From an uncultured Dialister sp. (GTDB lineage: Bacteria > Bacillota > Negativicutes > Veillonellales > Dialisteraceae): a DNA stretch of 64,000 nucleotides. A program made the translations under genes and the position numbers. This document shows positions 8,454 to 17,442 of this stretch, piece after piece. The DNA is taken from contig CABQAR010000002.1 of the NCBI GenBank assembly GCA_902462205.1, positions 203,089 through 267,088 of the forward strand. The letters are read 5' to 3'. The first letter of the stretch is position 1. Every line of letters begins with the position of its first letter. The notes under the pieces are model-generated. The model had not been told where the DNA came from. It was given only the letters and a program-made list of their open reading frames with translations, and searched no databases.

Positions 8454-8499
8454 CATCCCATCAAAAAACGCTGCCCCCCCAAACGGACAGCGTCTTTTA
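8454..8499. terminator. Bidirectional terminator, left copy of a direct repeat bracketing the ABC cassette
   Basis: ACGCTG and CAGCGT form the stem, with T-rich tails on both strands. The 46-nt segment recurs at 13750-13792, differing only in the length of a C/A run in the loop. Confidence 0.85.
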
Positions 8500-8506
8500 T
8501 TATTCA

Positions 8507-9313
8507 TTATGGATTCCCTTCAGAAACCCAGCCTCTGAGTTCTTTGATCTCATCAAGCAGTTCTTCATGGGTCAGTTTCTCATGCGGCTCATACTCCAGA
8601 ACCACGTTTGCATCGGGAGCGTATCTCCCTGCCCAGTGCATGATCCGTCGTATATCTGCCGTTCCATGGCGATAATCCAGGTGCTGATCGGTCATGCCAT
8701 CATTGTTATGGACATGGAATCCTTTCACCCGATTCCCATAAGTGGCAAGGAATTTCTCAATATCCAGTCCGTTTACATTGGCATGGCCGATATCAATCAA
8801 CGAAAATGCATCGGGAATGTCTTCAAAAATCCTGAAATATTCTTCATTGCTGAATAAATGATTTTTAAGCTTCTGCCTGCACAGATTTTCTATGACGAAA
8901 TTAACTCCATATTTTTTGGAAGATGCATTCAGCATACGCATCACCTGATAAGCATTGGCCTGCTTTTCTGCAATTTCCTCTTTTTCAAACTGGAGCTGTG
9001 AGTAATGGAATACCACATGCCTTACATGATTTGCTGCCGCAAGGGAAAATACCCTGTCATAGCTGTCCATAAGCCACTGATGTTCTTCGGAGCCCATATC
9101 GGAAGTGGCCTCGATCCGGACATACGGCCCGTGGAATGTAATCGGACAGGTTAATTCAGGGACCTTGCCGCACAGCTTCTCCCAGTATGCGCCGCTATGG
9201 GTAAAAGCCGTCAGCTCCACCCCCAGATCTTCATCCCCCACGGAGCAGATCCAATCAGAAAACTCTGCAAAATGTGCAGTTCCGACAATCAAGTCACTGA
9301 TAAAATATTTCAT
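8507..9313 (-). CDS. Sugar phosphate isomerase/epimerase-like TIM-barrel protein
   Basis: A 268-residue cytoplasmic protein of the xylose-isomerase-like TIM-barrel superfamily. Putative metal ligands are Glu in FVIENLC, Asp and His in SLIDIGHANV, His in GFHVHNNDG, and Glu in VVLEYEPHE. It is the last gene of a leftward operon, 9 nt after the ABC transporter ATPase, so it probably acts on the imported substrate. The reaction cannot be assigned. It shares only the general fold with the barrel protein at 553-1494. Its base composition is more AT-rich than that of flanking housekeeping genes. Confidence 0.78.
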   Translation of the reverse strand: MKYFISDLIVGTAHFAEFSDWICSVGDEDLGVELTAFTHSGAYWEKLCGKVPELTCPITFHGPYVRIEATSDMGSEEHQWLMDSYDRVFSLAAANHVRHVVFHYSQLQFEKEEIAEKQANAYQVMRMLNASSKKYGVNFVIENLCRQKLKNHLFSNEEYFRIFEDIPDAFSLIDIGHANVNGLDIEKFLATYGNRVKGFHVHNNDGMTDQHLDYRHGTADIRRIMHWAGRYAPDANVVLEYEPHEKLTHEELLDEIKELRGWVSEGNP

Positions 9314-9322
9314 ATCTTCTCC

Positions 9323-10405
9323 TTAATCCGGATAGCCTATGTTTTCTCCTGTCTCTCTGTTAAAGAAATGGATATCTCTTTCATCCACATGCCAATAGGC
9401 TGACATATTTCCCTGCAGGACATCTTCGCGCATAATGGAAATCACATCTTCTCCATTGACCGTGAAATAGTATCCCACACGACTTCCGTAATCTTCATGG
9501 TACTGTACGGTTACCGGGATGTTCCCATCCCCTTCCGTTTCCGTTAAGGAGACATCTTCCGGCCGTACCCCCAGCTTCAGAGAGGTCACGCCGGATTTTT
9601 TTATCTTATCCATCCATTTTTCTCCCAGCACGATGGAAGTCTGATTCATATGCAGCACATTTCCGTCCAGTTCCACATCAAAGATATTCATGGACGGAGA
9701 ACCAATGAAGCGTGCGACAAATACGTTGGCAGGACGGTGATATACCATGTGCGGCGTATCCAGCATCTGTATGCGCCCGTCATTAATAACGGCGATCCTC
9801 TGTCCGACCGTCATGGCTTCAATCTGGTCATGGGTGACATATACCATGGTCTGTCCGTAGATCTCATGGATTTTTACCAGCTCTTTCCTGGCATGTCCGC
9901 GCAGCTGCGCATCCAGGTTGGAAAGAGGCTCATCAAGAAGAAAGAAATCCGACTGCTTTACAATGGCACGGGCCAGGGCGACACGCTGCCTCTGCCCGCC
10001 GGAAAGCTCTCTGGGAAGCCGTTTTTCAAGCCCCTCCAGATTCAGGATGCGGACCGCATCGGAAACACGCTTCCTGATTTCCTCCTCACTCTTATGGTTG
10101 ACACGTAAACCATAGGAAATATTCTTTTCCACGCTCATATGAGGAAACAGTGCATAGTTCTGAAATACCATTCCGATATTTCTGTCGCCGGGATCCATAT
10201 TATTCGCAAGCTTTCCATTCAGATACAGCTCCCCGGAGCTGATGGTTTCCAGGCCGCTTATCATGCGAAGGATGGTTGATTTCCCGCAGCCGGAAGCGCC
10301 AAGGAGGATAAGCCTTTCTCCCTTATGGATCGCCAGATCCAGTCCTTTGATGACTTCCGTCTTTCCAAATTTCTTTACTACGTTTTTAAATTCAATGCTG
10401 TACAT
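9323..10405 (-). CDS. ugpC: ABC transporter ATP-binding protein, MalK/UgpC type
   Basis: ATPase of a carbohydrate-type importer, 360 residues. Walker A GASGCGKST (about 38-46), Q-loop GMVFQNYALFPHM, signature LSGGQRQRVALARA, Walker B FFLLDEPLSNLD and the switch His in VYVTHDQIEAM are all intact. The C-terminal 120 residues form the OB-fold regulatory domain of MalK/UgpC/MsmK proteins (LGVRPEDV, NVFVARFIGSPSMN). It starts 9 nt after the upstream permease. The symbol reflects family resemblance; the transported solute is not proven. Confidence 0.88.
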   Translation of the reverse strand: MYSIEFKNVVKKFGKTEVIKGLDLAIHKGERLILLGASGCGKSTILRMISGLETISSGELYLNGKLANNMDPGDRNIGMVFQNYALFPHMSVEKNISYGLRVNHKSEEEIRKRVSDAVRILNLEGLEKRLPRELSGGQRQRVALARAIVKQSDFFLLDEPLSNLDAQLRGHARKELVKIHEIYGQTMVYVTHDQIEAMTVGQRIAVINDGRIQMLDTPHMVYHRPANVFVARFIGSPSMNIFDVELDGNVLHMNQTSIVLGEKWMDKIKKSGVTSLKLGVRPEDVSLTETEGDGNIPVTVQYHEDYGSRVGYYFTVNGEDVISIMREDVLQGNMSAYWHVDERDIHFFNRETGENIGYPD

Positions 10406-10414
10406 AATGATCCC

Positions 10415-11236
10415 TTATCCTTTAATACCAGACTGCGCAAAAGTACCGATGATGAAACGCTGGCAGATGGAATACAATCCCAGCGGAAGCAGCATGGTCA
10501 GGGTCGCCACGGCCATGGTGACCGGCACGTCCGTACCGCCTTCCGAGCTGACAAACATCTGCAGCGCCAGTGACAGCGTATAATTGACTTCACTTTTTAT
10601 GATGATGGCAGGCCATACATATTCATTCCATGAATTGATGAAGAAAATAATCCCGATTGAAAGAATGGCCGGCTTTATGATAGGAACCACGATCGTCCTG
10701 AGCCTGGAAATATGGGAGGCATGCTCCAAAGCAGCCACTTCCATAAGTGACAGGGGAATCCCTTTCATATACTGCCGCAAAAGGAATATCCCCGTCGCAT
10801 CAGCCAGCTGGGGAAGCGCCACGCCGTATATGCTGTCTACCAGTCCGATGTCAGAAAGTGTGATATAGTTAGGAATCATCGTAACGGTAAATGGTATGAA
10901 AATGGTACTGATCAGAAGGAAATACAAAAGTGTTTTCCCTTTAAAATGGAAAAATACAAACGCATATGCCGCAAAAAGCCCTGTAACCAGTTTGAAAAGA
11001 GTAACCAACGCGGCAATGATGAACGTATTGGATAATATCCGCGCAAACTGGATGGTGGAAAATACCCTTTCATAAGCGGAAAAAGTAGGATCCTTCGGAA
11101 TCAGCGAGGAGGAAGAAAACGCTTCACTCATCGGCTTAAAGGAGGTAGACAGGGAAAACAGCAACGGATATATAAGCATAAGGACAAGGATGATGAAGAG
11201 AACATGCCATTTGAATTCAGATGAATTAATTTTCAT
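10415..11236 (-). CDS. ugpE: ABC transporter permease, UgpE/MalG type
   Basis: Inner-membrane permease with six predicted helices, 273 residues. The EAA motif reads EVAALEHASHISRLRTIVVPIIKPA. The N-terminus has the MalG-like PLLFSLSTSFKP. The start codon lies inside the end of the other permease gene (11-nt overlap), giving translational coupling. It pairs with the UgpA-type subunit as a heterodimer. Confidence 0.87.
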   Translation of the reverse strand: MKINSSEFKWHVLFIILVLMLIYPLLFSLSTSFKPMSEAFSSSSLIPKDPTFSAYERVFSTIQFARILSNTFIIAALVTLFKLVTGLFAAYAFVFFHFKGKTLLYFLLISTIFIPFTVTMIPNYITLSDIGLVDSIYGVALPQLADATGIFLLRQYMKGIPLSLMEVAALEHASHISRLRTIVVPIIKPAILSIGIIFFINSWNEYVWPAIIIKSEVNYTLSLALQMFVSSEGGTDVPVTMAVATLTMLLPLGLYSICQRFIIGTFAQSGIKG

Positions 11237-12134
11237 AATAAACTCCTTTCTCTACAAAACGGAACTCAAAGTAGAGGAGAAGCAAGAAGATAAGCATCGT
11301 CACAATGGCAAGCGCTGCCGACATCCCTGTCTCATAAAACGTAAATGCATAATCATATCCCTGATAAATGATATTTGAGCTCGCATCATTCGGGCCGCCC
11401 TGCGTCAGAACCTTGATCGGCGTAAAAACGTACTGCAATCCCTGCACAATCGTCATGATCAGGATGTATACCGCCGTAGATGACGTCAGGGGCATCACGA
11501 TATGCGTAAAAATATTTCTGTTTGACGCATGTTCCAGCTTGGCCGCTTCAATCAGTTCCTCAGGAACGCTGTTCATCCCGGAAAGAAGTATCAGGAAATT
11601 GTAACCAAACGCTTTATATACAGCCACCAGGCTGATGACAAGGATGACGAGCCCCGGAGTCTTTGACCAGGCGGGAAGCGTCATGCCGACATATCCTGCC
11701 AGATCTGCCACCGGACCGGACACCGGATTGAAAATCCACTGAAAGAGGATGGCTCCGACCACAAGGGCAATCAATGACGACGAGAAAAGAAGTGCCTTAT
11801 ATACATGTTTCCCCGTTTTCATCAGGAATGTATTGATGTAAGACAAGATATAAGGTAACAAGAAATTGAACAGCACAAGGATTACGATATACAGCAGGGT
11901 ATTCTGGACAACCTGCAGCGTCACCGGATCCGTCAGAAGATTTATATAATTCTGAAATGCCACAAATTTCATATTGGGCGATACCATGTTCCATCGGAAA
12001 AAACTCAGATACAAAGTATACGCCAATGGATAAAACATAAAAAGAAGAAATACCGCAAGAGCCGGCATGATAAACAAGATGGCAAGCCTTTTCTCACGTT
12101 TCAGATATTCCGCTATCTGTCCTTCATGATTCAT
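11226..12134 (-). CDS. ugpA: ABC transporter permease, UgpA/MalF type
   Basis: Inner-membrane permease of 302 residues with six predicted helices. It has the UgpA-like N-terminal helix (ILFIMPALAVFLLFMFYPLAY) and the EAA loop EAAKLEHASNRNIFTHIVMP. It is separated from the binding-protein gene by a stem-loop that can lower downstream expression. It overlaps the following permease gene by 11 nt. Confidence 0.87.
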   Translation of the reverse strand: MNHEGQIAEYLKREKRLAILFIMPALAVFLLFMFYPLAYTLYLSFFRWNMVSPNMKFVAFQNYINLLTDPVTLQVVQNTLLYIVILVLFNFLLPYILSYINTFLMKTGKHVYKALLFSSSLIALVVGAILFQWIFNPVSGPVADLAGYVGMTLPAWSKTPGLVILVISLVAVYKAFGYNFLILLSGMNSVPEELIEAAKLEHASNRNIFTHIVMPLTSSTAVYILIMTIVQGLQYVFTPIKVLTQGGPNDASSNIIYQGYDYAFTFYETGMSAALAIVTMLIFLLLLYFEFRFVEKGVYYEN

Positions 12135-12164
12135 TATTCATTCTCCCAAATTTTTATATTCCGT

Positions 12165-12200
12165 AAAAGAAAGAAAGGGGCCGCAGAAAGCCGCGACCCC
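12165..12200 (-). terminator. Intercistronic hairpin between binding protein and permeases
   Basis: On the minus strand GGGGTCGC pairs with GCGGCCCC and is followed by a T-rich tail. Placed right after the binding-protein gene, it fits partial termination that yields excess binding protein over permease. Confidence 0.65.
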
Positions 12201-12215
12201 ACCTTCTTCTATCCG

Positions 12216-13514
12216 TTATTTCAAAAGAGCGTTCAAATCATCCTGCGCTTTTTTCAGAGCCGCAGATGGTTCTGCACCGCCTAAAATCTGATCACGGACA
12301 TCAGCAAACATTTTCTCTGCCTTGACGCCCACGTCTCCGGGGAATGCCACCCATGGAGACAACGTCGGCAGTTCATCGAATGCCACCTTCAATGCCGGGG
12401 TCTTGGCGATTGCTTCCTTAATTGCCGGATCATTGACAACTTCCTGTCTTGGCGGGAGATATCCGGTATTGATCGTCCACTGTGCCAGATATTTCGGCTG
12501 CATGATAAATTTCATGAATTCCCAGGCTGCCTGCTGTTCCTCTTTAGACAGTGCGGTTACAGCGAGGAAATTTCCGCCGGCGGGGATCTGTACTTTCTTA
12601 TCGCCAAATGCAGGGAACGGGCACGCCATGACATTGAACTTGGAGGACTGTGTCACGGTGCCTATTTTTGCACTTGTTCCAAGCAGAATGCCGACCTTGC
12701 CGCTATAGAAGGATGCAATGCCTTCATCCGCTGCGATATGCAGTGCCGATTTATCTTTAAGAACCATATCTGCATACAGCTGATAGGCTTCCGCAGATTC
12801 TTTGGAAGCAAACACGGCTTTATTGTCTTTCAGAATTTCTGCACCGTTGGAAGTCAGGAGTCCCTGGGTTGCCCAGTTATCTTTATATTCCTGCATGTAG
12901 AAACCATATTCCCCTGTCTTGTCATGGATGGCTTTTGCTGCCGCCCGTACCTCTTCCCATGTTTTGGGAGCCGCATTCGGATCCAGTCCTGCTGCAGCAA
13001 ACAGATCCGGATTGTAATAAATAATCGGTGCGCTGATGGAGAATGGAAGACCGATCTGCTTATTCCCTACCTTTGCAAGGCCAAGAACGTTGGGCAGATA
13101 ATTCTTTTCCAGATAATCTTTCTCAGAAGAATCCTTCTCCAGATCCGCCGGGGAAACATATTTGAAATTCTGATCAAAATATTTCAGATAGTTATACCCG
13201 ATCATCGCAATAGAAGGGGACTTCCCGGAAGCGACATCGGCCTGCAGATTTTTCATCAGCCCCGGATACATGTCAGGATTGTATACTTCCTTGACGATGA
13301 TTTTGTCCTGCGACTTATTGAAGTCGTCCACCATCTGCTTTATAACCGGTGCGCCAAAATTCTTGGTATACACATGCCAGAATGTCACAACCGTCCTGCC
13401 ATTTTCTTTTGTTGCTGATTTGGCAGGCGCATTTCCACCGCCGCCGCAACCTGTAGCTGCCACCATGAATAAACCCGCAAATATCAGGCAGAGCCACTTG
13501 AAAAGTTTTCTCAC
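12216..13514 (-). CDS. ugpB: Extracellular solute-binding lipoprotein, UgpB/family 1
   Basis: Binding protein of the ABC importer, 432 residues. The start is GTG at 13514 after AAGGGG. The lipoprotein signal has lipobox ATGC near residue 23 followed by a run of Gly. The mature part is a family 1 binding protein: TVVTFWHVYTKNFG, PSIAMIGYNYLKYF, GLPFSISAPIIYYNPDLF and the C-terminal AAWEFMKFIMQP are all typical of UgpB/MalE-like proteins. The YYNPDLF segment is common to sugar and glycerol-phosphate binders. It is first in the operon, and the AT-rich 13520-13745 region must carry the promoter. Confidence 0.88.
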   Translation of the reverse strand: MRKLFKWLCLIFAGLFMVAATGCGGGGNAPAKSATKENGRTVVTFWHVYTKNFGAPVIKQMVDDFNKSQDKIIVKEVYNPDMYPGLMKNLQADVASGKSPSIAMIGYNYLKYFDQNFKYVSPADLEKDSSEKDYLEKNYLPNVLGLAKVGNKQIGLPFSISAPIIYYNPDLFAAAGLDPNAAPKTWEEVRAAAKAIHDKTGEYGFYMQEYKDNWATQGLLTSNGAEILKDNKAVFASKESAEAYQLYADMVLKDKSALHIAADEGIASFYSGKVGILLGTSAKIGTVTQSSKFNVMACPFPAFGDKKVQIPAGGNFLAVTALSKEEQQAAWEFMKFIMQPKYLAQWTINTGYLPPRQEVVNDPAIKEAIAKTPALKVAFDELPTLSPWVAFPGDVGVKAEKMFADVRDQILGGAEPSAALKKAQDDLNALLK

Positions 13515-13749
13515 GATACCCCTTCTTTCTTTACCAATAATAAAAATGACTCAAAAAAACGGCAAATCACTTACATACACTCCCTATCCATATTTGTCCA
13601 TCTGAACAAATCAAGTATATTAATTAAGCAATTTACCTTATTTTCTGCATTATATCATAGAAATACTATTCAGAAAATACACTTATCACACTTTTACAAT
13701 CCACAAGCATATATTACAAAAATACCAAGTCAAACATCCTGATCACTAT

Positions 13750-13792
13750 CATCCCATCAAAAAACGCTGCCCAAAACGGACAGCGTCTTTTA
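13750..13792. terminator. Terminator of corA, right copy of the direct repeat bracketing the ABC cassette
   Basis: Same hairpin and flanks as 8454-8499, ACGCTG/CAGCGT, with 43 nt almost identical. On the minus strand it ends corA. Together the copies enclose exactly the five-gene cassette. Confidence 0.85.
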
Positions 13793-13797
13793 GTTTT

Positions 13798-14748
13798 TTA
13801 CAGCATGTCTTTTTTCCACAGCACCACGGCGGTAACGATGGTCGTCACGATTCCGAGCAGGATGACTGTGGCGAAGCCTATTTCCGATTCCTGCCACGGG
13901 ACGGGCACGTTGATTCCCCACAGGCTGAAGATGAGGGTCGGGACGGCGAGGAGGATGGTCACGGAGGTCAGGAATTTCATGATCTGCGACAGCCTGTTTG
14001 AAATGATGGACGAGAAGGAATCCATCATGGACATCAGGATGTTCGTGTATATTTCCACCATTTCCAAGGCCTGCTTGTTTTCGATGATGACGTCTTCGAG
14101 AAGGTCTTCATCTTCTTCGTACATTTTCAGCAGCGTATGGACCGGGCTGTTGCGGAGACGCATCAGGCGTTCCATCACGTTTTCATTCGCATGGAGGGCG
14201 AAGTTGAAGTAGGTCAGGGATTTCTGCAGTTCCAGCATACGGAAAAGCTCTTTGTTCTGCAGGGATTTCCGCACCTGCGTTTCTATGCCGTCCGTCTTTT
14301 TATAAATCTGCTGCAGGAAATACAGGAAGGAAGACGATGCGGCGGACAGGATCTGGAAAAGGAACCTTGTCTTTTTATAGGTCTGGAAAGAGGCGTAATT
14401 ATTGGCGATGAATTTCTGGATAACCGAGTTCTGTTCCAGGCAGACCGTGACAAAAAGCTGCTTGGTGATGAATATGCCGAGCGGCAGCGCGTCGTAGGCG
14501 TCTGTTTCCAGAACGACCGGCGTATTGACGACGACGAAGATGTAGTCGTCCTCCAGTTCCACGTGGGAACGTTCTTCACGGTCGAGGGCGGTCTGCAGGG
14601 TGTCGACAGGGATGCCTGTCAGTTCTTTCAGCTGTTCGAGTTCTTTTCCGTCAGGAGCAGAACAGTTGATCCATGAGCCTTTATCCAGAGCCTCCAGCTC
14701 TATGCGGCTGAGCACATGGTTTTCATCATGCTTGTAAGCAGTGATCAT
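13798..14748 (-). CDS. corA: CorA-family divalent cation transporter
   Basis: A 316-residue protein with a long cytoplasmic alpha/beta and helical N-terminal domain and two C-terminal membrane helices, the CorA plan. The selectivity motif after the first helix, usually Gly-Met-Asn, is Gly-Ile-Asn here (SLWGINVPVPWQ), as seen in a divergent CorA branch, so Mg is the likely but not certain ion. The first helix is FLTSVTILLAVPTLIFSLW and the last IVTTIVTAVVLWKK. It stands alone, with its own terminator. Confidence 0.87.
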   Translation of the reverse strand: MITAYKHDENHVLSRIELEALDKGSWINCSAPDGKELEQLKELTGIPVDTLQTALDREERSHVELEDDYIFVVVNTPVVLETDAYDALPLGIFITKQLFVTVCLEQNSVIQKFIANNYASFQTYKKTRFLFQILSAASSSFLYFLQQIYKKTDGIETQVRKSLQNKELFRMLELQKSLTYFNFALHANENVMERLMRLRNSPVHTLLKMYEEDEDLLEDVIIENKQALEMVEIYTNILMSMMDSFSSIISNRLSQIMKFLTSVTILLAVPTLIFSLWGINVPVPWQESEIGFATVILLGIVTTIVTAVVLWKKDML

Positions 14749-14943
14749 TTCTACCCCCTCCTTCCGTATTCATCAAAGCCGGCGGATATTTCTTTCATAA
14801 CCTGTGATTCCGCTATAATCCATCTTTTAATATAGTGATTCAAAGGAAATATGTCAATCGCAAAATGTATGAATCAGGGGTTCTGCCGCCATATTGACAG
14901 AAATCAGGCGGAATTATTTCCAATTCATGACACAGCGTCCGTC

Positions 14944-14975
14944 AAAAAGGCTGTGACGGATGATTTCGCCACAGC
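14944..14975 (-). terminator. Intrinsic terminator of aroD
   Basis: On the minus strand GCTGTGGCG pairs imperfectly with CCGTCACAGC, followed by CTTTTT. Confidence 0.7.
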
Positions 14976-14990
14976 TCTGCCGTTTTTATC

Positions 14991-15731
14991 TTATTCCCCA
15001 TATAAGGCTTCGAGAATGCGGCGCATGTCTGCCACGCCGATTTGTCCCGGCGCGCTCGCTTTTTCTCCCGCCGCGAAGGTCATGTCGCCGCCGAAGCCGC
15101 CGCCTGCCACGCGCGTGAGGATGCCGGCCCGCCCCATTCCGATCAGGACGAGCGGCTTGTCCGTGCGTTTTTTCATCCTCCTTGCCGCGGAAAAGACGGA
15201 CAGCACGTCCTCCTCCGTCTGAGGCATGACGGCTATTTTCAGCATATCCGCCCCCGATTCGTCCATGCGTTCCAATTCTCCGACCATGTCCCGTTCCGAC
15301 ATCATCCCGTCAAACCGATGGAAGCTGGCCAGCGCTTTTTTCCCTGATGCATGGATATGTTCGATGGCCGCCTTTGCGTTTCCGTCCTGATGACCCATTT
15401 CCACGTCGATGATGTCCGCTTCTTCCAGCTCCGCCAGCTGCGAAAGAAAAGAAAAATAGTCTTCATCGCTTCCGATCCATGCGCCGCCCTGCTGTTTCGT
15501 CCGCAGTGTCACAAGGACGGGGCAGGAGAAATATGTCCTGACCACCTGCATCGCATGCGAAAAATCATGATTGTCCCGGCTGAGTCCGTAATCGACACGC
15601 CACTCCAGCAGATCAAGAGGAGCGCCGCGAAGCCTGCCGCATTCCTTTCCAAGGCTTTCCGTATCCGCTGAAACGAGCGGCACGCACAGCTTCGGCCGTC
15701 CTGTCCCGAATACCACATTCCTGATTTCCAT
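14991..15731 (-). CDS. aroD: 3-dehydroquinate dehydratase, type I
   Basis: Dehydrates 3-dehydroquinate to 3-dehydroshikimate, third step of the shikimate pathway, by a Schiff-base mechanism. The 246-residue product carries the type I signatures: LLEWRVDY at the substrate site, VLVTLRTKQQGG, the catalytic His in ALASFHRFDG and the Schiff-base Lys in MLKIAVMP. GAGEKASAPGQI-like C-terminal residues (AAGEKASAPGQ) close the active site. The other aro genes lie 23-31 kb away in one operon, so this step is regulated separately. Confidence 0.95.
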   Translation of the reverse strand: MEIRNVVFGTGRPKLCVPLVSADTESLGKECGRLRGAPLDLLEWRVDYGLSRDNHDFSHAMQVVRTYFSCPVLVTLRTKQQGGAWIGSDEDYFSFLSQLAELEEADIIDVEMGHQDGNAKAAIEHIHASGKKALASFHRFDGMMSERDMVGELERMDESGADMLKIAVMPQTEEDVLSVFSAARRMKKRTDKPLVLIGMGRAGILTRVAGGGFGGDMTFAAGEKASAPGQIGVADMRRILEALYGE

Positions 15732-15797
15732 CCACGCCCTCCCTGCATTCTATTTCCTTTATTATATCCCATCAGAAGCTATTTCCTATTCCACTGC

Positions 15798-15836
15798 AAA
15801 AAATAAAAACGCATGGAATATTTCCACACGTTTTTT
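15798..15836 (-). terminator. Intrinsic terminator of brnQ
   Basis: On the minus strand TGGAAATATTCCA is nested within an imperfect ACGTG/TGCGT stem and is followed by a long T-rich tail. Confidence 0.75.
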
Positions 15837-15842
15837 GAAAAG

Positions 15843-17165
15843 TTACGCCGTTTTCTTTCCTGTAAAAACTTTCCACAGAAGACCGAGCACATAACCGGTC
15901 ACAAAGAAGGAAATCCAGCCCATGCTGTATTCCGCCAGAGGCAGGGAAGCAAGGAACGTATCCACGCCGCCCAGCTTCATGCCGAAGCCGTGCAGGCCGT
16001 CGCAGATGGCGGGAAAAAGCGTGAAAAGCGTCGCCCCCGCATAGACGCACTGCCTGCCGCCGAAGAAATGGTCGGTGAAGGCGAGGATGATGATGGACAT
16101 CGAGAGGGGATAGAGGAAAAGCAGTACGGGAATCGCATTCCTGATGATCGCCGTCAGTCCGAAGAGGGCGACAAAGAAACAGAAAACAGTCAGTCCCGTG
16201 ACAAAGACCTTGGCGGAGATTTTCGGCATGAGGAGCCTGAAATAAGCCGCGCACGCAGCCGTCAGCCCCACGCTCGTCGTCAGGCATGCCACGATGACGA
16301 TGACGCCGAGGATGCCCGCCCCTGCGCTTCCGAAATAATGGAGCGCCGTCTTGACGAGGACAGGAGCGCCGTTTTCCTGAATGCCGATGACTTCCACGGA
16401 ATTCGCTCCGACATAGCAGAGGGCGGCGTAAATAACGGCCATGAAGAACGTGGAAATCAGTCCGGACCGCAATGTATCCCTCGTGATCTGCGATTCAGAA
16501 GAAGCGCCGTACATCTTGACCGCTTCCACGACGATGATGCCGAAGACAAGCCCTGCCAGACCGTCCATCGTATTGTATCCGTCCACCAGACCCTGTCCGA
16601 ACGCAGCCGCGCCGGTCCTATACGCTTCCGTCGGCGCCTGCCAGCTTCCCATCGGAGAAACGATTGCGCTGATGATGAGCAGGAATAAAAAGACAAGCAG
16701 GACAGGCGTCATGAACTTGCCGACACGGTCCACCATCTTGGACGGAGAAATCGCCAGCCACCAGGTCACGATGAAAAACACCGCCGCGAACGCATACAGG
16801 CCCATCTCACGAATTTCCGGAGCCACATGCTGGGCGATAGCGATTTCATACGCCACCGTCGCCGTACGGGGAATCGCGAAAAACGGCCCGATCGTCAGAT
16901 ACAGCGCCGTGCAGAAGAAAATGCTGTACGCCGGATGGATGCGGGACGCCAGCTCACGCAGGTTCACACCGGAATAGCAGATGGCAAGCACGCCCAGAAG
17001 CGGAAGCCCCACGCCTGTAATTAAAAAGCCAAGAGTGGCAGGCGCCGTATTGACCCCTGAATTCTGTCCCATGAACACAGGAAATATCAGATTCCCCGCC
17101 CCAAAAAACAAAGCAAACAGCATCAGCCCGATGGCAATAAACGCACGATTCGACTTCTCTTCCAT
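15843..17165 (-). CDS. brnQ: Branched-chain amino acid:cation symporter, LIVCS family
   Basis: A twelve-helix inner-membrane carrier for Leu, Ile and Val, 440 residues. The first helix LMLFALFFGAGNLIFPVFMG is the BrnQ signature, followed by TGVGLPLLGV and GPFFAIPRTATVAYE. I prefer the ATG at 17165 because TTAGGGGG precedes it; the frame is open to 17201. It is monocistronic with its own terminator. A TATAAT-like -10 lies in the AT-rich region upstream at about 17248. Confidence 0.93.
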   Translation of the reverse strand: MEEKSNRAFIAIGLMLFALFFGAGNLIFPVFMGQNSGVNTAPATLGFLITGVGLPLLGVLAICYSGVNLRELASRIHPAYSIFFCTALYLTIGPFFAIPRTATVAYEIAIAQHVAPEIREMGLYAFAAVFFIVTWWLAISPSKMVDRVGKFMTPVLLVFLFLLIISAIVSPMGSWQAPTEAYRTGAAAFGQGLVDGYNTMDGLAGLVFGIIVVEAVKMYGASSESQITRDTLRSGLISTFFMAVIYAALCYVGANSVEVIGIQENGAPVLVKTALHYFGSAGAGILGVIVIVACLTTSVGLTAACAAYFRLLMPKISAKVFVTGLTVFCFFVALFGLTAIIRNAIPVLLFLYPLSMSIIILAFTDHFFGGRQCVYAGATLFTLFPAICDGLHGFGMKLGGVDTFLASLPLAEYSMGWISFFVTGYVLGLLWKVFTGKKTA

Positions 17166-17344
17166 AAAGCCCCCTAAAAACCTCTTCCTCATATAAGACA
17201 CGTCCCCGAGCCCGCATTCCCCGCAGACTCAGCATAATACAGGAATTATTATATCATTTTTATACATTCTATTAACTGCATTTTATTATATTATTTTCTC
17301 ATACTTAATGCCAGAACGAAGAATAACAAATGCAACCCGCACGC

Positions 17345-17388
17345 AAAAGCCATTCGCAGGAAACAAATATCCATTCCTACGAATGGCT
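17345..17388 (-). terminator. Intrinsic terminator of the EamA-type exporter gene
   Basis: AGCCATTCG and CGAATGGCT pair around a loop of about 24 nt; the minus-strand tail is CTTTTG. Confidence 0.6.
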
Positions 17389-17442
17389 GGTCTATCTTTT
17401 ATATTTCCACCCTTCCTTTCTTCATGGAGCCGCCGGATGTTT

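Noticed and set aside
16954..17235. Possible leader peptide before brnQ
   Set aside because: The frame overlaps the brnQ start, has no run of Leu/Ile/Val codons and no following terminator.
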